A stretch of 64,000 bases of DNA from GCA-002282575 sp964519885. GTDB taxonomy: Bacteria > Pseudomonadota > Gammaproteobacteria > Thiomicrospirales > Thiomicrospiraceae. Below the pieces are notes generated by a model. The model was not told the origin of the DNA, did no database searches, and saw nothing but the letters and a program-made list of their open reading frames with translations. The first letter of the stretch is position 1, and every line of letters starts with the position of its first letter. The stretch is taken from positions 1 through 64,000 of the forward strand of contig CAZFLX010000003.1 of assembly GCA_964519885.1 (NCBI GenBank), given 5' to 3'. Both the position numbers and the translations under genes were made by a program. Below are positions 14,613 to 23,304 of this stretch, in pieces.

Positions 14613-17381
14613 ATGTCCGCGCCCCTATTGCTCATCGATGCCAACTCCTTTTTTTACCGTGCGTTTCATGCTGTGCCGATGTTGAATGCACCCGACAGCA
14701 CGCCTGTGAATGCCATTCATGGCGTCTTGTCGATGGTAGCGACGCTGATTCACGACTACCAACCCAGTGGTGTGGCGATGATTTTTGATGCCAAAGGCAA
14801 AAACTTTCGTCATGAACTTTTCCCCGACTACAAAGCCCATCGCTCACCCATGCCCGATGAATTGCGCGCGCAAATTGAGCCTTTACACAAGCTGATTGCC
14901 TTAATGGGATTACCGTTATTAGTCATTCCGGGTATTGAAGCCGACGATGTCATTGCCACCCTAGCGACACAAGCCAGTGCCAACGGACAAGAAGTGGTGA
15001 TTGCCACGGGTGACAAGGATTTGTGTCAACTGGTCAATGAGCAAGTACGCATTATCGATACCATGAAAAACAAGTTGCTCACCCCTGCTGCTGTCACAGA
15101 CAAATTTGGTGTGCCGCCTGAGTCGGTGGTCGATTGGTTGACCTTAGTCGGGGACAAATCGGACAATATTCCCGGAGTGGATGGTGTCGGCGAAAAAACA
15201 GCGGCTAAACTGCTGCGTGCTCATGGTACGCTAACAGGTGTCGTCGAAGCCATGAAAGGACAGCGCACACGAACGGCACAGAATATTCTTGCCGCCGCTG
15301 AACAATTTCCGCTCATTCAACAACTGGTCATCACCAAACGCGATTGCGAACTGCCGTACCAGTGGAATGAGCTAACCCTCGCACCGATCAATCAAGAAGC
15401 CTTACGTAGCGAACTGCAAAGACTCAACTTAAAGCGGGTACAGGCGCTACTGATGCAATTTGGCTGGTTAAGTCCTGCACAAGCATCATTAATGGATGAC
15501 GGCCAGCCTGCTGCCGAAACCCGCGCGCCTGTCAGCGATAACGCGCCAACCACGAAAGTCAGCGACTTTAACCTGCCCACTTGCCAGTGCATTACCGACT
15601 TAGCCACTTGGCAACACTGGTTAAGCACCGCCCAACAGGAAGGCTGCCTGTGTTTCGACTTAGAAACCACAGGCTTAAATGCCTTCGATAGCCGTATTGT
15701 CGGCATTGCCTTATTTAGCCCTTCGTTGGGTTCTGGCTATGCCCCGTTAGCGCATCAAGGGTTAGCAGAAAATGAACAACTGCCAATGGAGCCAGCGCTC
15801 GCGACCATTAAGCCCCTATTAGAAGATGGTCAGCTCACTAAACTGGGACACAACCTCAAATATGACCGCCATATTCTGCTCAATCACGGCATCAGCTTAG
15901 CGGGGATTTGTGACGATTCGATGCTGGAATCTTACATCGTCAATGCCACGGCCAGCCGCCATAATATGGACGATTTAGCCCAGTATTATCTCGGTCATAC
16001 CACCACCACTTTTGAAGACATTGCAGGCAAAGGCAAAGCACAACTCAATTTTGCCGATATTGCACTGGAGGTAGCCGCTCCCTACGCCTGTGAAGATGTG
16101 GCGGTCACTCATGCCTTGCATCAGCATTTTCAACAAGCCCTCACCGCAACCCCCGAATTGAAACAGCTTTACCAAACCATCGAGCGCCCGCTGATGCCCA
16201 TTATTGGGGCGATGGAACGCACGGGGGTGAAAATCGATACCACCGCGTTGATGGAACAATCGACGGCTATGGCAGATGACATTAGCCATTTGGAACTGCG
16301 CGCGCACAATCTGGCAGGGCAAGTGTTCAACTTGGGCTCTAGCAGTCAACTCGCGGTTATTTTGTTTGAAAAAATGGGTCTGCCCGTACTGAAAAAAACC
16401 CCAGGCGGCAAACCTTCGACCAATGAAGAAGTGCTAGAGCAACTGGCAGAAACCTATGAATTACCCGCTGTGATTTTGGAGTATCGCAGCTTAAGCAAGT
16501 TAAAATCGACTTACTTAGACGCACTACCCAACCACATTCAAGCGCAAACAGGGCGTGTCCATTCCAGCTTTCACCAGGCGGTAACTGCTACGGGGCGCTT
16601 ATCGTCGTCTGATCCCAATTTGCAGAATATTCCCGTGCGCAATGAAGCAGGCAGAAGGATTCGCAAAGCCTTTATTGCCGAAGCTGGGCACCAACTGCTT
16701 GCTGCCGACTATTCGCAAATCGAATTGCGCTTAATGGCGCATTTATCGCAAGACGCGACCCTACTAAATGCCTTTGCCAACAGTATCGACGTACATACCG
16801 CCACCGCCGCAGAAGTCTTTGATACCCCTTTAGCCGAGGTGACGAAAGAGCAACGTCGTGCTGCCAAAGCAGTCAATTTCGGTTTAATCTATGGCATGAG
16901 CGCCTTCGGACTGGCGAAACAGCTCGGAGTCGAACGTAAAATTGCCCAGCATTATATCGATACCTATTTTGCCCGTTACCCAGGCGTAGCCGCCTATATG
17001 GAGCAAGCTAAAGCCACCGCTAAAGCGCAAGGCTATGTCGAAACCATTTTTCATCGTCGCCTGTATTTACCCGATATTCATGCTAAAAATGCCGCTGTGC
17101 GTGCCTATGCCGAACGCACCGCCATTAATGCGCCTTTGCAAGGCTCGGCGGCTGACCTGATTAAATTGGCCATGATTCGCGTCAATGACTGGTTGCAAAG
17201 TCACTGCCCACAAGCCAAATTGATTATGCAAGTACACGATGAACTGGTATTAGAAGTGCCCGATGCCGACTGCGCGCGCGTCGCTGTGGCACTGAAAGAC
17301 TGCATGGAGCAAGCCGCACAACTGAGCGTGCCGCTCCTGGTTGAGGTAGGCCAAGGTCTGAATTGGGACGAGGCTAAGTAG
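14613..17381 (+). CDS. polA: DNA polymerase I
   Basis: Repair and Okazaki-fragment processing polymerase, 922 residues from the ATG at 14613 (AGAGAA about eight bases upstream; the ATG at 14607 is too close to that site). A 5'-3' nuclease domain (about 1-290) has LLIDANSFFYRAFH and GIEADDVIATLA. The 3'-5' exonuclease domain (about 320-510) keeps its catalytic pair in FDLETTGL, so proofreading should be active. The polymerase domain carries motif A (ADYSQIELRLMAHL), motif B (RRAAKAVNFGLIYGMS) and motif C (QVHDELVLEV). Full-length compared with E. coli (928). Confidence 0.98.
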   Translation: MSAPLLLIDANSFFYRAFHAVPMLNAPDSTPVNAIHGVLSMVATLIHDYQPSGVAMIFDAKGKNFRHELFPDYKAHRSPMPDELRAQIEPLHKLIALMGLPLLVIPGIEADDVIATLATQASANGQEVVIATGDKDLCQLVNEQVRIIDTMKNKLLTPAAVTDKFGVPPESVVDWLTLVGDKSDNIPGVDGVGEKTAAKLLRAHGTLTGVVEAMKGQRTRTAQNILAAAEQFPLIQQLVITKRDCELPYQWNELTLAPINQEALRSELQRLNLKRVQALLMQFGWLSPAQASLMDDGQPAAETRAPVSDNAPTTKVSDFNLPTCQCITDLATWQHWLSTAQQEGCLCFDLETTGLNAFDSRIVGIALFSPSLGSGYAPLAHQGLAENEQLPMEPALATIKPLLEDGQLTKLGHNLKYDRHILLNHGISLAGICDDSMLESYIVNATASRHNMDDLAQYYLGHTTTTFEDIAGKGKAQLNFADIALEVAAPYACEDVAVTHALHQHFQQALTATPELKQLYQTIERPLMPIIGAMERTGVKIDTTALMEQSTAMADDISHLELRAHNLAGQVFNLGSSSQLAVILFEKMGLPVLKKTPGGKPSTNEEVLEQLAETYELPAVILEYRSLSKLKSTYLDALPNHIQAQTGRVHSSFHQAVTATGRLSSSDPNLQNIPVRNEAGRRIRKAFIAEAGHQLLAADYSQIELRLMAHLSQDATLLNAFANSIDVHTATAAEVFDTPLAEVTKEQRRAAKAVNFGLIYGMSAFGLAKQLGVERKIAQHYIDTYFARYPGVAAYMEQAKATAKAQGYVETIFHRRLYLPDIHAKNAAVRAYAERTAINAPLQGSAADLIKLAMIRVNDWLQSHCPQAKLIMQVHDELVLEVPDADCARVAVALKDCMEQAAQLSVPLLVEVGQGLNWDEAK

Positions 17382-17410
17382 TTGGTTTTAGCAATCCATT
17401 AAGCATAAAA

Positions 17411-17434
17411 AAACCCACCAAACTTGGCGGGTTT
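17411..17434 (-). terminator. Terminator between polA and the convergent gene
   Basis: A 9-bp imperfect stem AAACCCACC / GGCGGGTTT lies between two convergent genes. On the minus strand it is followed by a run of seven T residues, so it best serves the minus-strand gene and may also stop polA transcripts. Confidence 0.75.
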
Positions 17435-17464
17435 CTCGTCATGAAAGGAGCAAACTCCCAACCA

Positions 17465-18130
17465 TTAACCGCGCTTAAACAAAGCCACTAAATCAGAACG
17501 CAATACCACACGACCCAATTCTTGCAGTTTGAATTCGCCATCAGTCAAGGTAACTTTATTGACCGCTGCTTGGCTGTTAGGCAAGTCCAGGGTAATCGCC
17601 GCCACATCCGATTTCGCTAAGTAAGCCGCAACACCTGCATCGACTTTGATGATTTCAGCCGCTTGCTTTTGACCCCAAGTAGTCGCGTGGAAAATGATTT
17701 TGCCTTTGTAACCCGCAGTCGCCATTTCGTTCAGCACTTTGCGCAACAACTCAATGTTTTCTTCTTTCGCTTTTTCACCACCAAATGCCAAGTAAACCGC
17801 TGGCTGGTTCGCCATGCGCTTCACCGCTAATTTGATGTCGTCGTCTGTAACCACCGACTCATAAGTCACGTTACCTGCATCGGGTTTATAAGCCAACAAA
17901 CCACCGCCGATACCACCCACTAAGGTGCTGCAAATCGCCGAACGGTTACTGATAATACCTAGATTGTTAATACCCAAAGCGCCTTGCAAGGCAAAACCAA
18001 TGGTTTGACCCGCCATAATGCGGATAGTTTGCTTTTCACCAAAAGTTAATGGATCAGCGGCCACGGCAGCCGTTGTTGCCGTTAAACCCATAGCGCCGAT
18101 TAATGCCAATGTCATGATTGAGTGTTTCAT
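17465..18130 (-). CDS. Exported protein of unknown function
   Basis: I do not recognise this family. The ATG at 18130 (AAGG seven bases upstream) gives 221 residues beginning with a clear Sec signal peptide that ends about AVAADP; the upstream in-frame extension is rejected. The mature part has a Gly-rich hydrophobic stretch (about 35-75, GFALQGALG and VGGIGGGLLAY). It then has an alpha/beta half with alternating strands and helices (AVYLAFGG, GKIIFHATTWGQKQ, AAITLDLP). One cysteine lies in the mature protein. It follows the anti-sigma gene by 127 bases and may belong to that sigma factor's regulon. Confidence 0.75.
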   Translation of the reverse strand: MKHSIMTLALIGAMGLTATTAAVAADPLTFGEKQTIRIMAGQTIGFALQGALGINNLGIISNRSAICSTLVGGIGGGLLAYKPDAGNVTYESVVTDDDIKLAVKRMANQPAVYLAFGGEKAKEENIELLRKVLNEMATAGYKGKIIFHATTWGQKQAAEIIKVDAGVAAYLAKSDVAAITLDLPNSQAAVNKVTLTDGEFKLQELGRVVLRSDLVALFKRG

Positions 18131-18257
18131 AGGATTACCTTGTATAAATGAACATAAACGAATTAAGCCAAATGGCCGGTTTTCAGTCGGCAATTCATTG
18201 CCTTCATAACCTATACGAAATGAATGCCTACATTGGATGCAGTTTGTTTGAAAAAAA

Positions 18258-18968
18258 TTAAGATTTTTTTAGCGAGGCCAATTCACCGTGATACACAGGC
18301 GCCGTCGTCGGCTGTCCTGTAGGCGAACCACCCATAGGCTCAATCGACACACCAAACTTTCTCGCCGTGGCAACAAAGCCTTGTTGTTCTGCTGTTAGCA
18401 CCAATTTACGTTCGCCTGCTTCGGGAATGAGACCTAAAGAAACAGGTTTATCATAGCCTTCGGGAATCACCCACAATTCATACACACGCTGTTGCAAGGC
18501 GGGTTGTGCTACTAGGGTTTCAACAACCAGCGCATTACCATCCATCGACAACTGCCATCCTGTAGCTTTGCGGGCATCATCCAGTACCAGCGCCACTAAG
18601 GATGACTGAGCCGTGGGCGCAGTCAGCGTTGTCCAAGTGAGTAATCCCGCCCAGCCAACCAATAACAGCGAAGCCGCCAATAAAGTCACTTGCTTCCACA
18701 GTGAAACGGGGGGCTTAATCGTTACCACCGACCCCGACGAAGCCAAAGCGCGGCGCTCAACACCTTGCCACACCTGTTGGGAAACAGGCATAGGTGGCAC
18801 AGCCGCCGCCAAACGGTTCCAGTGCTGCTCGCTTTGCTGCACCAGCGCCCTTAGCTGAGTGTCACCACCTAGCCAACGCTGAAAACGTTTTGCGGCTAAG
18901 TTCGATAATCGCCCTAATACATAAGCATCGGCCAAAGCCGCCTTTAAAGACAATGACTGAGGTTTCAT
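18258..18968 (-). CDS. Anti-sigma factor, RskA/zinc-less type
   Basis: 236 residues from an ATG at 18968 that overlaps the sigma-factor stop as ATGA. The N-terminal cytoplasmic part (about 1-90, LGRLSNLAAKRFQRWL) should bind the ECF sigma factor. A single transmembrane helix follows at about 95-118 (VTLLAASLLLVGWAGLL), then an RskA C-terminal periplasmic domain (YELWVIPEGYDKPVSLG, FGVSIEPMGGSPTGQPT). The SIEPxGGSPTGxPT ending is typical of RskA-family proteins. No HxxxCxxC zinc motif is visible. Release of the sigma factor is expected after a periplasmic signal and proteolysis. Confidence 0.92.
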   Translation of the reverse strand: MKPQSLSLKAALADAYVLGRLSNLAAKRFQRWLGGDTQLRALVQQSEQHWNRLAAAVPPMPVSQQVWQGVERRALASSGSVVTIKPPVSLWKQVTLLAASLLLVGWAGLLTWTTLTAPTAQSSLVALVLDDARKATGWQLSMDGNALVVETLVAQPALQQRVYELWVIPEGYDKPVSLGLIPEAGERKLVLTAEQQGFVATARKFGVSIEPMGGSPTGQPTTAPVYHGELASLKKS

Positions 18969-19522
18969 GACTGCATACACTCCCTAACACGTTGCATACC
19001 ACGACGAATCCAAGATTTAATCGTGCCTAAAGGGCTTTTTAATTTGGTCACTAAATCACTATTAGACAGACCATAGTAATAAGTGAGTAGCAAGGTTTTA
19101 CGCTGGCTGGATTCTAAGGCTCCCAAACAGGTTTGCAGTTGCGCAACCGCCAAATGATCTGCGCCTTGCTCGGCATCTTCATAAAAAAGCACATCACTCA
19201 GCTCATCAAAAGACTGTTGACGACCTGATAAATTGGTTTCTCGACGTAAAATATCGAGACTGCGATAACGTACAATCGCGGCAATCCAAGGAAAGACAGC
19301 ACCAGAGTCTTCGCGGTATTCGCTCGCCTTAAACCAAATATGGATGAAGGCTTCCTGTAAGGCTTCTTCTGCCAAGCCCTTGTCACGTAACAAACGAAAA
19401 CTCAAGCCCATTAAAAACGGACTGGTGAGTTGATAGAGACGTTCAAAAGCCGTACGGTTGGCTAAAGCCGTCTCTTGCATCAATTGTGTTAATAGGGCAT
19501 TGTCTAATTGACTTCTGGGCAT
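18965..19522 (-). CDS. ECF RNA polymerase sigma factor (SigK-like)
   Basis: 185 residues. Region 2 (about 20-95) contains FERLYQLTSPFLMGLSFR, EEALQEAFIHIW and the DNA-melting AIVRYRSLDILRRE helix. Region 4 (about 130-182) has the helix-turn-helix KTLLLTYYYGLSNSDLV and GTIKSWIRRGMQRVREC. The linker is short, as in ECF sigma factors. It is translationally coupled upstream to the phosphoglycosyltransferase gene (TAATG) and downstream to its anti-sigma factor (ATGA). In related systems such pairs respond to redox or envelope signals; the signal here is unknown. Confidence 0.95.
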   Translation of the reverse strand: MPRSQLDNALLTQLMQETALANRTAFERLYQLTSPFLMGLSFRLLRDKGLAEEALQEAFIHIWFKASEYREDSGAVFPWIAAIVRYRSLDILRRETNLSGRQQSFDELSDVLFYEDAEQGADHLAVAQLQTCLGALESSQRKTLLLTYYYGLSNSDLVTKLKSPLGTIKSWIRRGMQRVRECMQS

Positions 19523-20649
19523 TAGCTTGACGACTCCTTTGCTGGCATAGGCTCACAGAGTTTACGACGATTCCATGTTACACAACGAAACGGAATACGC
19601 TTGAAATGTACAATTCGACGATACAGCCATAAATAAGCGCCGATAAAGCTGAGCATCACCAACAGCAACGCCCAAGTATGCTGCCACAAAAATACCGCTG
19701 GGATAATGGATACTAAAGACAACACCCATAAGTAAGGCGAAGTGGCTGAATTGTTATAGACACGATCAGGCAAATGCCAATGCTTGGTAATGCGACGATA
19801 AATCAACGTGTGTAGATGTAAGGCATCGGGCATACCGATTTTCGTTTTCTGCACAAACGCACGGCGGTAAATCGAGAACACCGTTTCAAACACTGGCAGC
19901 GCCAATACCGCCAGCACAAACCAAGCCGACACAGCACCATGACGCACAATCATCATCACCGCCACTTCAGCGAGCATAAAGCCGATCAGGTAAGCTCCGC
20001 CGTCACCCATGAAAATGCGCCCTTTGGGGAAGTTAAAGTACAAAAACCCTAAAATGCCACCGGCACTGGCCATACTGACTAAAAACAGAAACTCATCATC
20101 CAACCACCAAGCGACGGCAGCAAAAGCACTAAAGGCCAAAATGGCGTAACCCGACATCAGCCCGTTAAAACCGTCAATAATGTTCACGGCATGAGATACG
20201 CCGCCCACAGCCACCATGGTCAATAGGAAAGAGAACAATAAAGAATTGGCTAATAACCAATCTATACCCCAAATATCGACCCTATCTAAGCGCGCGTCTA
20301 ATAAAAAGAAAGCCAAAGCCGCCGACATAAACGCCAACACCAAGCGCACTAAGGGGGTAACTTTCTTCGTTAAATCTTCAACCAAGCCGCCCAAAAAAGC
20401 CGGCAGCGCCGCTAACAGTAGCAACCCCAAATTGGTTTTAATATCGGCATTTTGCACCGCTGCCAAGCCAATGGCCGAGAAAACCCCCAAAAACACCGCC
20501 ATACCGCCCACCCGCGGAGTAGGTTTGCTATGCAACTTCTGCACGCCCGAATCGGCATCGCGCGTAATGTGCGCATGAAAATCTTCATAACGCAGCACAA
20601 AGAAAGTCACAAACCAAGCTATGACAAAAGAAGAAATGAGGGTTTCCAT
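19522..20649 (-). CDS. Undecaprenyl-phosphate sugar-1-phosphate transferase (WecA/MraY family, GT4-PNPT)
   Basis: Multi-pass membrane enzyme (375 residues, about ten helices) that moves a sugar-1-phosphate, typically GlcNAc-1-P, onto undecaprenyl phosphate to start a surface glycan. Conserved loops include KPTPRVGG (about residue 43), NIIDGFNGLMSG (about 157), a GDGGAYLIGF motif with the Mg2+ aspartate (about 216), and a cytoplasmic HLHTLIYRR His-rich segment (about 279). It has AGGCGG eight bases before the ATG, starts 16 bases after dctP, and ends overlapping the sigma-factor start by one base. Confidence 0.9.
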   Translation of the reverse strand: METLISSFVIAWFVTFFVLRYEDFHAHITRDADSGVQKLHSKPTPRVGGMAVFLGVFSAIGLAAVQNADIKTNLGLLLLAALPAFLGGLVEDLTKKVTPLVRLVLAFMSAALAFFLLDARLDRVDIWGIDWLLANSLLFSFLLTMVAVGGVSHAVNIIDGFNGLMSGYAILAFSAFAAVAWWLDDEFLFLVSMASAGGILGFLYFNFPKGRIFMGDGGAYLIGFMLAEVAVMMIVRHGAVSAWFVLAVLALPVFETVFSIYRRAFVQKTKIGMPDALHLHTLIYRRITKHWHLPDRVYNNSATSPYLWVLSLVSIIPAVFLWQHTWALLLVMLSFIGAYLWLYRRIVHFKRIPFRCVTWNRRKLCEPMPAKESSS

Positions 20650-20665
20650 CCATCAACCGCCTAAA

Positions 20666-21769
20666 TTACAGCGAACGAGCGCGAATAATGGCGCCTTCCG
20701 CCATATCCGTCCAAGGGGTGACTGATTCTCTGAAAGCTTTTTGCGATGCCCACACTTTCGCAGACAAAGGATCTTTGGCAGCTTCTTCGTCTAAGACCTG
20801 ATCCGACACTTTCTTCAATTCACGCATCACATCTTCTGGGAAGAGTTTCACCTTCACGCCATGCTGTTTTTCTAAATCTTGTAAAGCTTTTTGGTTACGC
20901 ATGGTAAATTCAGCAATCATATCGTGGTTGACCATACGAATTGCCCCTTTCACAATCGCTTGTAAATCGGCTGGCAGGGCATTGAAGGCTTTTTCATTAA
21001 TCATGCATTCCATCACCGTACCTGGCTCATGCCATCCCGGCGCGTAATAGTTTTTCGCTGCTTTGTACAAGCCAAACGCCAAATCGTTGTAAGGGCCAAC
21101 CCACTCAGTGGCATCAATCGCACCCGATTGTAGTGCACCAAAAATTTCACCACCGGGTAAATTCACGGGAATCGCGCCCAAGCGTTGAATCACTTCTCCG
21201 CCCAAACCCGGCATACGCATTTTGAGGCCTTTGAAGTCGGCAACGCTGTTGATTTCTTTATTAAACCAACCACCCATTTGCGTACCCGAATTACCACCGG
21301 CATTCGGAATGAGCCCAAAAGGCTTGTAAACCTCTTCCCATAACGCCATACCCTCACCATAGTAAAGCCAGGCATTCATTTCTTGTGCGGTTAAGCCAAA
21401 AGGAACCGAGGAGAAAAATTGCGCCGCGCGGCTTTTACCTTTCCAGTAATAAGCGCCCGAATGTCCCAGCTGTGCCGTGCCTGCAGACACCGCATCGAAG
21501 ACTTCTAACGCACCGACCAGCTCACCCGCCGCAAACACCTTAACTGTAAGGCGACCACCGGAAAGTTGGGTAATCAACTCCGCAATACGATTAGCCGAAG
21601 TACCCAGTCCAGGGAAGTTCGCTGGCCAAGAAGTGACCAGTTTCCAGTGAATTTTCTCTTGGCTATTGACTGCTGTCGCGGCTTCTTCTTTTTTATTACA
21701 ACCGGCTAATAAAGCACCTGAACCCACCAGCGCAGCGGCGGCGGAAATAAATTGACGACGTGAAGACAT
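20666..21769 (-). CDS. dctP: TRAP transporter substrate-binding protein, DctP family
   Basis: 367-residue exported binding protein for an organic acid. The N-terminus has a twin-arginine motif (SSRRQFISAAAAL) followed by a lipobox LAGC near residue 24, so it is probably a Tat-exported lipoprotein. The body matches DctP, with WPANFPGLGTSANRIAELI, the conserved ligand-binding Arg region KMRMPGLGG, and AIDATEWVGPYND. The last motif is typical of the TRAP subgroup that binds monocarboxylates such as 2-oxoacids. No permease genes adjoin it; dctQ and dctM lie about 30 kb away at 50888-52813. Confidence 0.92.
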   Translation of the reverse strand: MSSRRQFISAAAALVGSGALLAGCNKKEEAATAVNSQEKIHWKLVTSWPANFPGLGTSANRIAELITQLSGGRLTVKVFAAGELVGALEVFDAVSAGTAQLGHSGAYYWKGKSRAAQFFSSVPFGLTAQEMNAWLYYGEGMALWEEVYKPFGLIPNAGGNSGTQMGGWFNKEINSVADFKGLKMRMPGLGGEVIQRLGAIPVNLPGGEIFGALQSGAIDATEWVGPYNDLAFGLYKAAKNYYAPGWHEPGTVMECMINEKAFNALPADLQAIVKGAIRMVNHDMIAEFTMRNQKALQDLEKQHGVKVKLFPEDVMRELKKVSDQVLDEEAAKDPLSAKVWASQKAFRESVTPWTDMAEGAIIRARSL

Positions 21770-21827
21770 GGATTGAAACTCAACTTAACACTATAAATAA
21801 AATTTAGTTAAAGTATAACGCAAAAAC

Positions 21828-21853
21828 AAAACCCCAGACGATGCTGGGGTTTT
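21828..21853. terminator. Bidirectional intrinsic terminator after fccB
   Basis: AAAACCCCAG / CTGGGGTTTT forms a perfect 10-bp stem with a 6-base loop and T-rich flanks on both strands. It should end the fccA-fccB transcript before dctP. Confidence 0.85.
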
Positions 21854-21869
21854 ATTTTTAGACTAAATT

Positions 21870-22000
21870 AAGTCTGTAGACTTGGCTAGGGACACACTTC
21901 AGCACTAGACACTAGAAAGCGAACCTTCAGCGCTGTTGCCAATCACCGAAGCAACACACTTATTGCTACGCAGTAGAAAGCTAGCCTTCAGCGTAGTCGC
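21870..22000. repeat. Palindrome plus two imperfect 61-base-spaced hairpin repeats abutting the fccB stop
   Basis: AAGTCT-GT-AGACTT (21870-21883) is a perfect palindrome. Next to it lie two imperfect direct repeats (about 21892-21940 and 21954-22000), both starting ACACACTT and sharing TAGAAAGC and CCTTCAGCG. Each repeat can fold as a hairpin: CAGCACT (21900-21906) with AGCGCTG (21929-21935), and CTACGCA (21966-21972) with AGCGTAG (21990-21996). The stem bases differ between copies but stay mostly paired. The second repeat ends directly at the fccB stop codon. Function unknown. Confidence 0.6.
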
Positions 22001-23293
22001 TTAGGCACCTGTACCCCAAATGTCTTTGGTGATACTCGCATACCAACCTAGCGCATAAGTCGCTTCCATAGCACGGAAGTCAGCTGTTGCATCTTTAGGT
22101 GATACACCGCCAGAACCTTTGATCTCAGCGATTTTTCCATCTTGCAGACTGTAAACGCCAGCAACTGAAATACCGTAGTTACCCGCTACCAAAGAGTAGC
22201 AAGTGTTCACATGCTGAGCTGGCTGAGTTGGTTTACCCGCCAAACTGTTCACGATCGCTGCTGCACAAATTTTGCCTTGTGAAGAAGCAGAGTGACCCGA
22301 TTTTGGCATAGCGCCAGCAATCGAGGCATCACCCACGACATAAACGTTCTTTTTCACTTTCGATTCAAAGGTAAGCATGTCAACGGGACAGAAACCGCTT
22401 TCATTGGTTAAGCCCATATTAAAGGCTAAGGCAGCTGCTTTTTGTGCCGGGATGGCATTGATAACATCCGCTTTAACAACACCGTAACCTGAATGCACCG
22501 TCATGTTTGTCGCATCGACTTTGGTGACTTTACCACCGTCTTTACCAGCAACCCATTCGATCATATCACCATAAACATCTTGCCAAGCAGCGAGGAAAAG
22601 ACCTTGTTTAGAGAAGGCATCTTTAGCATCTAAGATGAGAATTTTGGCTTTAGGATTGTTCTTTTTGAAATACTCAGCCACCATACCGACGCGCTCGTAT
22701 GGGCCAGGAGGGCAACGGAATGGATTAGGTGGTGCTACCATAACAAAGGTACCGCCCTGCTTCATGCCTTCGATTTGCTTTTTCAGCAATTCCGTTTGTG
22801 CACCAGCTTGCCAAGCATGCGGACATTTGTCGGCATTGGCTTCCGTGATACCTTCTACCGCACCCCATTTGAAGTCGATACCAGGAGACACCACCACTTT
22901 GTCATAATCTAGGCTTTTACCACCGGCCAACTTAATGGTCTGTCCATCGGTATCCACACTGGTTACTGTATCGTGCACCACATTGATACCGCGCTTTTTC
23001 AAGCCTTCGTAGCTGTGGGTAATGCTCTTGGCATCACGCAGACCCGCCAAGTACCAGTTAGAACCTGGGCAAGTCATATAACTGGTTTTGGGTTCAATTA
23101 AGGTAACATCTAATTTTGGATCATACTTTTTCAGGTAGGTTGCTACGGTTGCACCACCGAATCCACCACCGATCACCGCTACGCGAGCAGGACCTGAACG
23201 CGTGGTTGCACAACCTGCTAAGCCCGCACCGACTAAAGGCAACAAAGCGGCAGAACCCGCAACCTGTACAAATTGACGACGATTCATACTCAT
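22001..23293 (-). CDS. fccB: Flavocytochrome c sulfide dehydrogenase, flavoprotein subunit
   Basis: Periplasmic FAD enzyme that oxidises sulfide and passes electrons to the cytochrome subunit. 430 residues. The N-terminus has a twin-arginine signal (NRRQFVQVAG) with a possible LAGC lipobox. The FAD-binding GGGFGG fold begins at about residue 41. The redox-active cysteine pair of the FCSD family is visible at PNPFRCPPGPYE and ESGFCPVD. Other family marks are CPGSNWYLAGL and VVGDASIAGAMPKSGHSA. It follows fccA by 11 bases on the same strand. The short C-terminus ends at a structured repeat region. Confidence 0.93.
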   Translation of the reverse strand: MSMNRRQFVQVAGSAALLPLVGAGLAGCATTRSGPARVAVIGGGFGGATVATYLKKYDPKLDVTLIEPKTSYMTCPGSNWYLAGLRDAKSITHSYEGLKKRGINVVHDTVTSVDTDGQTIKLAGGKSLDYDKVVVSPGIDFKWGAVEGITEANADKCPHAWQAGAQTELLKKQIEGMKQGGTFVMVAPPNPFRCPPGPYERVGMVAEYFKKNNPKAKILILDAKDAFSKQGLFLAAWQDVYGDMIEWVAGKDGGKVTKVDATNMTVHSGYGVVKADVINAIPAQKAAALAFNMGLTNESGFCPVDMLTFESKVKKNVYVVGDASIAGAMPKSGHSASSQGKICAAAIVNSLAGKPTQPAQHVNTCYSLVAGNYGISVAGVYSLQDGKIAEIKGSGGVSPKDATADFRAMEATYALGWYASITKDIWGTGA

Positions 23294-23304
23294 AACCCTA
23301 CTCC

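Noticed and set aside
15975..16349. 124-residue open frame opposite polA
   Set aside because: Antisense shadow of the polymerase gene; composition follows the polA codons and no motif is recognisable.
19522..20649. MraY (lipid I synthase)
   Set aside because: The HLHTLIYRR loop, GDGGAYLIGF motif and context fit WecA-like enzymes better, and the gene is not in a cell-division cluster.
21870..22000. CRISPR array
   Set aside because: Only two imperfect repeats with divergent sequence, no regular spacers and no cas genes.
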